Positions 1-12,120 of a stretch of DNA of 64,000 nt are shown here, in pieces. The position numbers and the translations under genes are program-made. Numbering within the stretch: position 1 is the first letter of the stretch; each line of letters opens with the position of its first letter. Source of the stretch: Morinoia aosen (taxonomy: Eukaryota; Arthropoda; Malacostraca; Amphipoda; Talitridae); assembly GCA_030386875.1 (NCBI GenBank), contig CM059579.1, forward strand, positions 20,432,484-20,496,483, written 5' to 3'. The notes below the pieces were generated by a model. The model was not told where the DNA came from and searched no databases. It saw nothing but the letters and a program-made list of their open reading frames with translations.

Positions 1-3000
1 CAGAGAGAGACACAACACAACCAGCAGTGAGGCAGAGAGAGACACAACACAACCAGCAGTGGGGCAGAGGGAGACACAACACAACCAGCAGTGGGGCAGA
101 GAGAGACACAACACAACCAGCAGTGAGGCAGAGAGAGACACAACACAACCAGCAGTGAGGCAGAGAGAGACACAACACAACCAGCAGTGGGGCAGAGGGA
201 GACACAACACAACCAGCAGTGAGGCAGAGAGAGACACAACACAACCAGCAGTGGGGCAGAGGGAGGCACAACACAACCAGCAGTGAGGCAGAGGGAGGCA
301 CAACACAACCAGCAGTGAGGCAGAGAGAGACACAACACAACCAGCAGTGAGGCAGAGAGAGACACAACACAACCAGCAGTGAGGCAGAGAGAGACACAAC
401 ACAACCAGCAGTGGGGCAGAGGGAGGCACAACACAACCAGCAGTGAGGCAGAGGGAGACACAACACAACCAGCAGTGAGGCAGAGAGAGACACAACACAA
501 CCATCAGTGAGGCAGAGAGAGACACAACACAACCAGCAGTGAGGCAGAGGGAGGCACAACACAACCAGCAGTGAGGCAGAGAGACACAACACAACCAGCA
601 GTGGGGCAGAGGGAGGCACAACACAACCAGCAGTGAGGCAGAGGGAGGCACAACACAACCAGCAGTGGGGCAGAGAGAGACACAACACAACCAGCAGTGA
701 GGCAGAGGGAGGCACAACACAACCAGCAGTGAGGCAGAGAGAGACACAACACAACCAGCAGTGGGGCAGAGGGAGGCACAACACAACCAGCAGTGAGGCA
801 GAGGGAGGCACAACACAACCAGCAGTGAGGCAGAGAGAGACACAACACAACCAGCAGTGAGGCAGAGAGAGACACAACACAACCAGCAGTGAGGCAGAGG
901 GAGGCACAACACAACCAGCAGTGGGGCAGAGAGAGACACAACACAACCAGCAGTGAGGCAGAGAGAGACACAACACAACCAGCAGTGAGGCAGAGGGAGG
1001 CACAACACAACCAGCAGTGAGGCAGAGAGAGACACAACACAACCAGCAGTGAGGCAGAGAGAGACACAACACAACCAGCAGTGAGGCAGAGAGAGACACA
1101 ACACAACCAGCAGTGGGGCAGAGGGAGGCACAACACAACCAGCAGTGAGGCAGAGGGAGACACAACACAACCAGCAGTGAGGCAGAGGGAGGCACAACAC
1201 AACCAGCAGTGAGGCAGAGAGAGACACAACACAACCAGCAGTGAGGCAGAGAGAGACACAACACAACCAGCAGTGAGGCAGAGAGAGACACAGCACAACC
1301 AGCAGTGGGGCAGAGGGAGGCACAACACAACCAGCAGTGAGGCAGAGGGAGACACAACACAACCAGCAGTGGGGCAGAGGGAGGCACAACACAACCAGCA
1401 GTGAGGCAGAGGGAGACACAACACAACCAGCAGTGAGGCAGAGGGAGGCACAACACAACCAGCAGTGAGGCAGAGGGAGACACAACACAACCAGCAGTGA
1501 GGCAGAGAGAGACACAACACAACCATCAGTGAGGCAGAGAGAGACACAACACAACCAGCAGTGAGGCAGAGGGAGGCACAACACAACCAGCAGTGAGGCA
1601 GAGAGAGACACAACACAACCAGCAGTGAGGCAGAGGGAGGCACAACACAACCAGCAGTGAGGCAGAGAGAGACACAACACAACCAGCAGTGAGGCAGAGA
1701 GAGACACAACACAACCAGCAGTGAGGCAGAGAGAGACACAACACAACCAGCAGTGTGGCAGAGAGAGACACAACACAACCAGCAGTGAGGCAGAGGGAGA
1801 CACAACACAACCAGCAGTGAGGCAGAGGGAGGCACAACACAACCAGCAGTGAGGCAGAGAGAGACACAACACAACCAGCAGTGAGGCAGAGAGAGACACA
1901 ACACAACCAGCAGTGAGGCAGAGAGAGACACAGCACAACCAGCAGTGGGGCAGAGGGAGGCACAACACAACCAGCAGTGAGGCAGAGGGAGACACAACAC
2001 AACCAGCAGTGGGGCAGAGGGAGGCACAACACAACCAGCAGTGAGGCAGAGGGAGACACAACACAACCAGCAGTGAGGCAGAGGGAGGCACAACACAACC
2101 AGCAGTGAGGCAGAGGGAGACACAACACAACCAGCAGTGAGGCAGAGGGAGGCACAACACAACCAGCAGTGAGGCAGAGGGAGACACAACACAACCAGCA
2201 GTGAGGCAGAGAGAGACACAACACAACCATCAGTGAGGCAGAGAGAGACACAACACAACCAGCAGTGAGGCAGAGGGAGGCACAACACAACCAGCAGTGA
2301 GGCAGAGAGAGACACAACACAACCAGCAGTGGGGCAGAGGGAGGCACAACACAACCAGCAGTGAGGCAGAGGGAGGCACAACACAACCAGCAGTGGGGCA
2401 GAGAGAGACACAACACAACCAGCAGTGAGGCAGAGGGAGGCACAACACAACCAGCAGTGAGGCAGAGAGAGACACAACACAACCAGCAGTGGGGCAGAGG
2501 GAGGCACAACACAACCAGCAGTGAGGCAGAGGGAGGCACAACACAACCAGCAGTGAGGCAGAGAGAGACACAACACAACCAGCAGTGAGGCAGAGGGAGG
2601 CACAACACAACCAGCAGTGAGGCAGAGGGAGGCACAACACAACCAGCAGTGAGGCAGAGAGAGACACAACACAACCAGCAGTGAGGCAGAGGGAGGCACA
2701 ACACAACCAGCAGTGAGGCAGAGAGAGACACAACACAACCAGCAGTGAGGCAGAGGGAGGCACAACACAACCAGCAGTGAGGCAGAGGGAGGCACAACAC
2801 AACCAGCAGTGGGGCAGAGAGAGACACAACACAACCAGCAGTGGGGCAGAGAGAGACACAACACAACCAGCAGTGGGGCAGAGAGAGACACAACACAACC
2901 AGCAGTGGGGCAGAGAGAGACACAACACAACCAGCAGTGGGGCAGAGAGAGACACAACACAACCAGCAGTGGGGCAGAGAGAGACACAACACAACCAGCA

Positions 3001-3017
3001 GTGAGGCAGAGGGAGGC
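1..3017. repeat. 32-bp minisatellite array, truncated by the left window edge
   Basis: About 94 head-to-tail copies of a 32-bp unit that begins GAGGCAGAGAGAGACAC and ends AACACAACCAGCAGT. Units differ mainly at three sites (GAGG/GGGG, AGAGAG/AGGGAG, GACAC/GGCAC). One unit near 571-600 is 30 bp. Rare variants mark internal duplications: CCATCAG occurs near 501, 1523 and 2227, and CAGCAC near 1291 and 1931. Both strands stay open for long stretches because three 32-bp units make 96 bp, so the long Cys/Leu-rich minus frame (504-2987) is a repeat artefact and not a protein. The array ends abruptly at GGGAGGC followed by unique sequence. Confidence 0.98.
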
Positions 3018-3698
3018 CTAAAAAAATGCTCTCAATACACATCAGGACGGCAGTTATGTCACCATAGCATGAAATTAAAATTAATTCTAATTAAGTAAAC
3101 TTTTTAAATATCATAAACATGAGTTTCGCAATTCAAGTAACACTGGCGCAGCTGCGACACCACCTACTTCTCGTGCAGCCAACACATGCTATCCGGCTCC
3201 AACACAAGCAAACATGGACGCCTTACACACACTCCAGCTCACACCTCCACGTGACCCACACCTCCAACTCGCGCATCCGATTTTAATTGAGAAAGTTCAT
3301 TTCGAGCGTGATTTAAATTAACAGAGAAATCTTAGCCTGAGCGCTCACAACTGCCAAGCCTCTGGGGGCAGACTAAATGCAGACCGAGAGTTTGAGGCCG
3401 AGTTAAATTTAGAGTAAACGCTGGAGGGCGCAAACAGCTGGTGCTGCGGTCCTGAAGCTAATCCATATTCATGGAAACTGCGCCCAAATTGATTGCGTCT
3501 GAATGCGAAAGTCTTAAATTGCACTCACAAACAAATTCGTATTTTCCGTGGGATTCACTTAGGTTACAATTATTCTGCCTTACGTCTTCCATCTGTTTCT
3601 CACTCGATTTGAATTGTTATCGAGCTGGTCTTGATGCGCGGCAGAGCGAAGGTAAACACTTTCATAAAAGTAAAGGTGATATGCGCGAAGACATTCTC
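3018..3698. other. Unique intergenic sequence
   Basis: Unique, moderately AT-rich sequence between the 32-bp array and a TTAA-bounded segment. It contains a short stretch of C/A-rich words (3150-3270). No coding pattern, RNA gene or repeat is evident. Confidence 0.6.
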
Positions 3699-3868
3699 TT
3701 AACCCATTAGGCCCGAAGGTTCAAAACTTGACAAAACTTGATGAAATTTTGTGCACAACATACACATCAGACGTTTAGTAAATCCTCAAAGTTTCATAGA
3801 AAAAATCCAAGTGGTTCTTGAGAAATCGATTGTTTTACTCATAAAACCGTCGGCAATACGAGGGTTAA
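3699..3868. mobile_element. TTAA-bounded segment, possible piggyBac end or small piggyBac-type MITE
   Basis: A 170-bp stretch starts TTAACCCATTAGGCCCG and ends CGGCAATACGAGGGTTAA. piggyBac elements insert at TTAA and their termini start with CCC and end with GGG, as seen here. The two inner ends are loosely similar (CCC, then ATT, GCC, GA, GG) but not a strong inverted repeat. It lies 180 bp beyond the stop codon of the transposase gene, so it may be the 3' terminus of that element. No matching right terminus was found upstream of the gene. Confidence 0.35.
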
Positions 3869-4046
3869 AATGATACAAAATCAGAGACTTCAATGTAGTA
3901 TGTAAACTTCAGTTGTAAATGGAACATAAATAGATCTCATTTGAGGGTTCATGTTTCTATGAGCTCCTAATCTCACTTTAAACAAAATAATAATAGAATA
4001 AGCCAAATAAGATCAAAGAGTTTGTCCGTACCTATGTTTTACATAG

Positions 4047-5733
4047 TTATTTGGTTGTATGGTATTTCTTGAAGCACTTTGGGTGGAGACCTACATTGCA
4101 CTTCTCACACTCAAACTTTGTATTGCTGTTGCACTCTCTGCACCTTCTTTGCCTCTCAATTAGCACAATCCAGTGATTCTTGCCATCAAATCTTGCAACA
4201 TCTGACAGACGGGAAGTAGATGGGCGTGACCCTGATATGCGGGGAGTACCATATGACTTGCAATAGAATAGCACTACATGCTCTATGAAATTATAGTTCG
4301 TTGTTCCAGGAAAAGATCTTTTCATGAGTGAGCAAGCATTGTTTACAGTACAGCTTAGCATGTGAGAAAAGATTGGCCACCACCACTTGCGTTGACGCAT
4401 TTTGATCCTGTAAGTACTGCAGTGTTGGTCCATTTGGTCGACAAATCCCATGAACTTATTGTAATTTTGGATGCACGCTGGTTGTGGCACATCGCAATAT
4501 TTTTTTTCTTCTTTTACCCACCTGCTGGTTGTCTTCATTTCAGTTGAATCATAGTTTGACAATAATATAACGTCCTTATTATCTCTCCATTTCATGAGCA
4601 TTACGTCACCACTCACCCTGTGGTCAGATGTACCTCTTGTAACATGTTTTGGCATCTTTTCGCTCGCAATAGGACATCTGTCGGTTCTGTTGGGACGGCA
4701 AGTACCAGAAGCTTGGATCCCCTTTTCAGCAAGATATTCCATGAGAGTAACACTCGTGAAATAGTTGTCAAAAAATAATTTGTGACCTCTGCCACTTTGA
4801 ACTTCTGCTTTCTTGATCAAATTTACCACAACATTGCCGCCCAAGCCAACATTTGGAACTTCATTATAGTCCTTCGTGCTCTGTTTGCCCATGTACAAAT
4901 CAAAAGCGTGCAGGTAACCATATTTTGAGCACAGTGCCCACATCTTGAAACCAAAGCGAATGGGTTTCCCTTTGATGAACTGTTTTGCGTAGTGCTTTCC
5001 AAAATATGGAATCATACTCTCATCAATAGATAAATATTCTTGAAGGGTTCCGTGATACTTGAAAGTATTAGAGAGATGATTGAAAAGCGGTCGTAACTTG
5101 TATGCACGATCATCTGACTGCACAGTGTTATCTGCAAAGTGTAAATTGTGCAATATGTCAAGAAATCTATCTCGCCTAATAGAATTTGCCAATATGTGAG
5201 GAACGTGATCTTCAGAGGTCCAGTACTTTTTCTTGTTTGGGACTGAGCAGATGGATGAAAGCAATAGCCCAGCAAGCAGGAGCTTTACTTCTTCTGGAGT
5301 CACATTCAGTGTCTTGTTATGTTGCAGGGCATACAAATTACTTTGTTCACAAACATGGTCGAGGAATTGCTCACTGAAAAAGAGCTCAAAGTACTTTACT
5401 GGGTCATTAGCTTGAGCAGCTTCTGGTGATGTCTCCTCAAGAATACATGCTGATGAAATTGATTCCCGGTTTTTCTTCACCCAGCGCCTCTGAGACTTCT
5501 TTTTCATCTTTATAGGAGGCTCCTCTTCATTTTCGCTGTCTTCTTCCTCAACTTGAATATGAGCAGGTGCCTCCAACACTTGCCGTTTCAGTCGTCTACT
5601 TTGAGCCTCATTTTCTTCGTCTGAACGGTCACTATCTCCATCAGACATTGCTCCAGGTTCAGGGAGACCCATGATGACATCTCCTGCCTTATCGAGATCT
5701 TCCAGTAATGCTAGGGCTTCATCGGTAGTCAGC
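4047..5733 (-). CDS. piggyBac-family transposase (PGBD3-like), last coding exon, intact
   Basis: Encodes a DDE_Tnp_1_7 (piggyBac) transposase, which cuts and pastes DNA at TTAA sites in the nucleus. From the ATG at 5672 the frame gives 541 residues with no stop. Residues 1-70 are acidic then basic. The catalytic domain has the expected aspartates: D217 in LSIDES, D302 in LFFDNYFTS, and D412 and D415 in GFVDQMDQ. The aromatic KWWWP follows at 429-433. The C-terminus is a zinc-binding cysteine-rich domain (C511, C514, C522, C525, H530, C533, H538). The coding frame continues 5' of the ATG to 5733 as LTTDEALALLEDLDKAGDV, which resembles the N-terminus of PGBD proteins, and meets a splice acceptor there. 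The true start codon is therefore in an upstream exon not located here. With all key residues intact it may be a young transposon or a domesticated gene; the sequence does not decide which. Confidence 0.93.
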
Positions 5734-5750
5734 CTGGAAGCAAAAAATGA
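5734..5750 (-). other. Predicted 3' splice site upstream of the transposase exon
   Basis: On the minus strand the sequence reads CATTTTTTGCTTCCAG immediately before the G at 5733, a pyrimidine-rich tract ending in AG. The 61 bases between this acceptor and the ATG at 5672 translate in frame as conserved-looking PGBD N-terminal sequence, in phase 1. A TGA lies further upstream in the same frame with no ATG in between, so a spliced upstream exon is needed. Confidence 0.65.
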
Positions 5751-8515
5751 CGAGTCACGAATTGGGAAAAATAGACTTTATAGCTATTTCATACTTATGT
5801 AAACACTTTAATTTATTATTTAGTTACAATTTCTTTTGATCATTGAACCATAAAAACAAGGGAAATATTATGGTGAACAAAGCAGCGTTGCTGGTATCGC
5901 AGTATCCCGTGATACTAACTAAAGAAAACATTGGGAAGAAAACTTGAGCCCGGAGTGCCGAGCGTTTTACGTATCAAACCACGAATTTGTAAGCACTGTT
6001 ATTTGAAAACTAGGGAGACTTTATTCTTTATTTTAGGTTATATGAAATGTGTACACATTAAAGATGATATTTAAATTTTATTTTATTTATTTTACGCGCC
6101 ACTGTGACGAAACTGGTTCAGAACACGTATCAATGCCCCAACATCTAAACTTAATTTGTTTTAGCTAATTTCTTGATTGTATATATGAATAATAGTCGAT
6201 TTTATTGAAGTTTTACCTATCAAACGGTAAACGGTCGGCCCTAAGTTTTCGGTTTATTTTTATTATATTTAACATGAGCTCATTAAAATTTATGATTGAT
6301 GTAAGATGTGCTGATATGATGTAGACTATTAGTATATTATAACACATTTCATGTCTTTCACAAATTTTTTATAAAGCATCTTTGTCTTTTGGCTGTTAGA
6401 AATTCAATATCGGTATTTAATGAAGATTGTTTTTTTTGGCGAAGTTTTAACAATCAATTTTAAACACTGAAGGAAATTTTCATAGTTATTTTCATAAGCG
6501 GTATAAAAAAATACACACCTAATATTCTATATCGAAAATGTACAATTAGAAATTCTCTGATAGGTACATATCTTCCAAGCCCATACTGAAATTGAAAAAT
6601 GAATTGTGAAACTACTGTAGTTCCTCAAGACAATAATGTTATGAAAAATGTTTGACAAAGATAGCTGATCAGGTACTTCGTGATTGTATTTAATGCCTTG
6701 AAGAAAACTTTTCACGCGTAAAGGGTAACAATTTATGTGAAAGCAGTGAGAACGATAGTCTTAAAATTGTTTCATTCGAAGCATGAAAAAAGTCAACTTC
6801 CTTCAATTTCACACCTTCTCTAAAAAAGCTCAGCCGAAAAATACCTTGGTACATGGGATAAACAAAACAGACGCACACTGTGTCTACAATTTATCAAGAG
6901 AGAGGAACCGTGTTCTACAGACAGTGATATCTGAGAAATAATATAGTACAGAGCATTCCTAGATCGGATTCAGCACATACTACAAACTCCATAGACGCAA
7001 CATTAACTCTTTAACGCTCCAGAGCACTTTATATGTGAAAAAAAAAACCTTAGTAGATTATATCATTGGTAAAACTTCTTTCTCAATCGGTTCTTCGAAG
7101 TTCATAGCCGAATGGTTGCTCCTTCCTCACTTTGATGTTGGTGACAAGTTGATGCCCGCACTAGTCGGTTGACGAGGGTTGGAATAACGGAAACATGAGC
7201 ACAAAAATGTTGACGTTCTCGGATGAACACGTTCACTACATTTCCGCGGTTGCTTCGGTAGGTTTGGCTGGGTTGGAACAAACAGAATTGACGAGCCATT
7301 TTCACGTATTAACATTATTACCCTTTCTAAAAAGCAAAAATACTATAATTGCATGATAATATTTAAACTTGTACGCCTAGTTTAAATAAAGGTAGTGAAA
7401 TCAATGAAATGGTAGCCATTGTTACTGGTGCGTAATTGAGGAATTTACCAAGTGATACACATACATGTATGTATCAATACGTAGGGAGCGGGGTAAGCGG
7501 GTAGTTTCTGCCGTATTGTAGCTACATCGTCAACATCAGAGGCCTGAGCATATTCCCTGTACAGCAGCTCAACAGTCATAGAAGTAGTTGGTGTATTAAT
7601 TCGTTGTATTGGTAAGGATTGAGCTGCTCAGGGTATTTTAGTGAAGGTGGACAATTTCTAAAACTGATGAGCTCATCAGACGGTCTCTAAAACTAGATTG
7701 CTAGTTGATTGAAGCAAACATAGCAAAACTGACCAATCCACTAAGAAACTTTCAAGATTTGTTCCATACCAGCTGCTCACTCCAGTTCACGAAATAAAAA
7801 TATTAAATCTGGCTGCACAGGTCGTGTAATCTACCCCATGTATGTCAAATAAATAGCACTGGCGCCTTCGCTTATTGAACATTGAAACTTTAACGAATAA
7901 AACATCTGTAGAACATGCTTTACGCCGATTATTGACCTTCCTGTGTTGAAGAACCCATAATCGTATTTCTGTGCTGTGTTTACAGGCTATTTTTCCGAAT
8001 CGTGATAATAAATATTATGACAGACTAAGTTCCGTTTATTTATCAGCCTCAAAACTGACGCTCCGATATTTGCTCATAATCCGCGATGTTTAGTAAATTT
8101 TGGAAAAAATGCGATTATATCCCAAGTCCAAAAACTCGGTCACTAGAATTTTTGTTTCAAGTTAGAAAGCCTTACTTGGAGAAATCCTAAGTACCAACGC
8201 CTAGAGTGCACCAAACGTCTTTATCGAATAACGTCTTAAAGATTGAACATCAAGAGCCATGTCTCTACTGACATGTTCTAGAGCCATCAAAAAATTAAAT
8301 TTCGCAATTTCATTTTTTGAGTAACGTTCATTGAGCTCAAATTTGACACGGAAATGCAGGTCAGGCGGTGTCTGAAGCTAGACAAATAAATTAGTCTCGC
8401 CAGACACTGGACGAAGCCCGCACGTCACCTGGACGGCGGAGGCCAGGCAGCGCGCAGGGTCCTGCTCTGATGTGGTTCGGTCGCAGCCAACGGTGTTGGT
8501 GGACTACACATAGCT
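5751..8515. other. AT-rich unique sequence, no gene seen
   Basis: About 2.8 kb of AT-rich DNA. The first part presumably holds the intron and the upstream exon or promoter of the transposase gene, but I could not identify a donor site or ATG with confidence. TTAACTCTTTAACGC near 7003 resembles a TTAA transposon end, but no partner was found. The open frames here are short, overlap on both strands and lack domains. Confidence 0.5.
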
Positions 8516-8518
8516 CCT

Positions 8519-8867
8519 CCCAAGCCAGCAGCCAAGCCAGCAGCCAAGCCAGCAGCCAAGCCAGCAGCCAAGCCAGCAGCCAAGCCAGCAGCCAAGCCAG
8601 CAGCCAAGCCAGCAGCCAAGCCAGCAGCCAAGCCAGCAGCCAAGCCAGCAGCCAAGCCAGCAGCCAAGCCAGCAGCCAAGCCAGCAGCCAAGCCAGCAGC
8701 CAAGCCAGCAGCCAGGCCAGCAGCCAAGCCAGCAGCCAAGCCAGCAGCCAAGCCAGCAGCCAAGCCAGCAGCCAAGCCAGCAGCCAAGCCAGCAGCGCGG
8801 CCAGCAGCCAGGCCAGCAGCCAAGACAGCAGCCAAGACAGCAGCCAAGACAGCAGCCAAGACAGCAG
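8519..8867. repeat. 12-bp minisatellite (CCAAGCCAGCAG)n
   Basis: About 29 copies of CCAAGCCAGCAG. Most are identical; variants include one CCAGGCC and one GCGGCC copy, and the last four units read AAGACAGCAG. Because 12 is a multiple of 3, all six frames stay open and give artefactual Ser-Ser-Gln-Ala, Ala-Trp-Leu-Leu and Gly-Leu-Ala-Ala repeats. The low divergence suggests recent expansion. Confidence 0.97.
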
Positions 8868-11139
8868 TCGCGGTTTTATTTGCTTCCAGAAAACTACAAT
8901 ATTGGGAAAGACAGAGAGCATCCACTGCCTATGTCTTGCATTTCACTGGCTCGACAGACAGAAGTGTTTGTAGAGTCTCCTTCTAATTTCGAAGAATCAT
9001 AACAGATGAAAATGATGGGATTCTGAGTTAATCACATTTTATTGTATTTAGTGTTCGTCACATCTTTTATTCACGTCGCATTTTCGCGTTAGGGGTTCCC
9101 GTTTGTTGAACAAGGATCCTTTTACATGCACCCTGAAGACATTGGCTGCTCTTCATGAGAGGACGCGATGTGTAGCGCTATTTAGTGGAATAAAATCAGG
9201 CACGCAAACTCTACGATTAAAACGTCCTCAGATGACGTGAACTTTTTAAAACTACCCAGTACCGTTGGACAAGTCGGATTAAAGAATCGCATGAATTTCC
9301 CAGGTTATAAATTTTCCAAATTGTAAGGAAACTTTATGGGCACCGTTCTATGTCTTTTGTCGGGCATGCTGCAGAATAGATTTAATGATGCTGTGTTATT
9401 CTTGATTCCAATTGCACTCATGCGCAAAACCTCGGATAAAAAAATACTGTACTATGAAGAAAGGCATCGTTCGCTACGTGCAAAACTCCAACTCGTTCAA
9501 GCTCCAAGGCAAGCGATGAAACTTTGAGTTACCTTTTCAAATGCTCGAAAATAATAAAACCTCGATATCTTGATGGCATTGTCTCTCTATTTAATTGAAC
9601 ATAAGCTCGTTTTATGCCGGCATCTCTTGTATAACAGCATTTAAATCAAAAATTCAAACTTGGACCACCTGTCATCACACGCACCTTTGTTAGAGAAATA
9701 TAAAAGAATGAAATAAAATAGTTTATTTACAATAAAATTAAAACTTGTTGAACAAGTAAAATGAACAAGGACATTGACGAAAACAGACTGCAGTGATTAC
9801 AAACTACGAGCTGAGGCTGTTTAATTCTCACAATGCTAAATTTATGGTATCGCAACAATACTTAGTATTGAGCGTACAATATCAAAGCTATTGAATTTGA
9901 ATAACCTCGACACAACAAACCAGGAATGGCTATTGCAGGCGTATTATATGATTATACAAGCTGGAATAACCCATAAAATTTTAACAGATGGCCGAAATGT
10001 GCAACAGCCCAGACGGAGATCCTGCTCATTTCTGCCGTCGCGTTGCACCGATCACTGGAGACTTTATATAGGGCTCGATTACCACATCATCTCCAACGCC
10101 AAATAGTCGTGCACGAATTTCTAATCACCGATGAGCGCTTTTACACCCGATTTCTCGCATAAAAAGAAGAAAGATATAAATGCTGGAGAGCTAATTAACT
10201 TGTGCCTCACCACATGTGATCTGGTTGTTTTACTTTTGAGTTCTAGACGATAACAAATAGGGAGCTGTGCTCCACATTCTTGGAGTAGCGTGTAAGATAT
10301 ACATTATCTCATTTTCTCAATGTTGATTCGCTTTCCGTAATTTGCTTACATTCGCCTCGATTCATAGAAGATTTAGTACGGCTCACAAAGTAACACCTGT
10401 ACTATTTTTTTCCGAACCTTGCCAGACTTTCTATCAGAATAATAAAACCCCGGTTGTTGTACCAGTTATTGAGTGAACTTACTCCCAAAAATAACACACA
10501 GGAAGAATATCCGAAACGTAACTTGATTTTCACTGTATCACTTAAGGCGGATCTGAACTCATTATGCCTTTGACTCGACACAAACACAGAACAAAGAAGG
10601 AAATCCCGGCCGAAATGAGCACAGGACAGAACTGCGCATTCCATAGCAGGCGCAGCGCGGCTTTCCAGCAATCCATGACGCGGTCTCATTAGACATGGAG
10701 ATTGGAGGTGGACGTGCGAGTTAGTGTCTGAGATGCGGTTAGCATAATTTGACATCTCATCCTTATTACATGGCCACTCTCGGTCGCGCCTATCGATCAC
10801 AAACTCGAGATGTCGTAGTTTGATTTAGAGGAGCCTTGTGACTCGTAGGAGCCCGATGACATGGAAGAGCAGCGACGCATTTCCAGACCCGCTGTTCTGG
10901 AATTGCGTCTCACTCAGACTTTGTAGTCAAATAAACGGGAATTTTTGTCTCGTGTGTGGGGTATAATCCAGGAAACTCTGCCCAAATTCACGGGTGGTTA
11001 TGTTAATCTGACGATCAGGCGAGACGGGGACTGCAGATCGAGAAAAAATGATCAGATTTCTGTTTTAGTTTTGTTGTCGACATGCGTCATCGAATGGACA
11101 AATTTAGAGAAATTCATTTTGTGAATAACTTAAGCTGAT
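8868..11139. other. Unique sequence, no gene supported
   Basis: AT-rich unique DNA with scattered short frames. The longest, on the minus strand at 10402-10800, starts with GTG, has no recognisable domain and is probably chance. Confidence 0.5.
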
Positions 11140-11500
11140 GGGCCATTCGAGCACAATTGTTGCAGACCATGCATTTTAAATATAGAGTATAATGAGCACA
11201 ATGCAAGCATAATTTGTGCAATTTGAATGTAATTCACGCTTAGTTCTCAAAATTTGCTGATAATTCGCGCAATTCGAGAATAAAAAAATCAAATTGTACG
11301 ACCTGATTCCTATTATTATGCAAACTTTGTGCTAATTTTATTATAAGGCAGATGCAATTTGCATACTTTTGTCTAGATAATTCGGAAACAATTAGTATAA
11401 TTCATGAATAACGAGTACAACTGGATCACAATTAGTACAATTTGAGCTAAATTAAATAAATTCGAGTATAATTCAAGTTCAATTTTCTCAGAACCCAGTA
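11140..11500. repeat. Degenerate short-period AT-rich repeat
   Basis: The words GTATAATTC, GTACAATTTGAG, GAGCACAAT and ATAATTCG recur about every 15-30 bases. This looks like a strongly decayed minisatellite. Periodicity is visible by eye only, so boundaries are approximate. Confidence 0.4.
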
Positions 11501-11894
11501 GTTCCTCATGAACTCGAGAAGCAATATAATGTCTAACGTTACACGACCCTCACGTTAAGCATGGAGGGCTCACACCGCCCGCTGCTGCAGCCCGGGCACG
11601 AAAGCCACTATAAATGTAACCTCGTCATCCAGGTAACGTTCCTGCTTACAACGCGGGCATAAATGCATCGCAAATTATGCAAAAACGTATTTAATGTAAA
11701 CATTATTTTATCAGCCCATCCATCTTATCCACTAGGAATTCACCATTTTATTCTGGGAAGTCTTCTAGTTCGTTCGCTAAGCAATGTTCCTGATGAACAA
11801 AAACTTTTCTGATAATTTTTAGGGGCAAAAATCTCAATCCGCTTCCTTAAGTCAAATTCTTATCATCACTTCTATATTAGACACTTTAAAATCA

Positions 11895-12120
11895 TTTAGC
11901 CATGATAAAGGTGATCTGAAGAAGACAAAATGAGGGAATATGTGGAATGAAGTGTAGAAAACGGGGAATCCATGCACCAAAGCGCGTTCTCACAATAGAT
12001 ACCCAGCGCATAGAAACGGAAAATTGAAAAGAAGAAGAAAAGAGTTAGAAATAGAGAAAAAGACACAAAAAATGAGAAAAAATAAGTTGGCACGGAAGCT
12101 GGAAGTTCTAAAGGCCTGTC
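11895..12120 (-). mobile_element. Diverged copy of the SINE-like dispersed repeat (low confidence)
   Basis: Shares the order of words seen in better copies: GAATCCATGCAC, then GCGCATAGAAACGG, then an A/G-rich stretch. Divergence is high. Orientation matches the other copies (the putative retroposon reads on the minus strand). Confidence 0.35.

Noticed and set aside
504-2987. 827-codon minus frame, Cys/Leu-rich
   Set aside because: It is a translation of the 32-bp minisatellite (three units equal 96 bp). No start context, and a similar frame is open in the other registers.
7003-7040. TTAACTCTTTAACGCTCC as a piggyBac right end
   Set aside because: It faces the wrong way for the right end of the 4-kb transposase and no partner end was found.
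8391-8973. Three overlapping 166-176-codon frames
   Set aside because: All come from the 12-bp repeat, which keeps every frame open.
10402-10800. 132-codon minus frame
   Set aside because: It opens at GTG and shows no domain or other coding signal.
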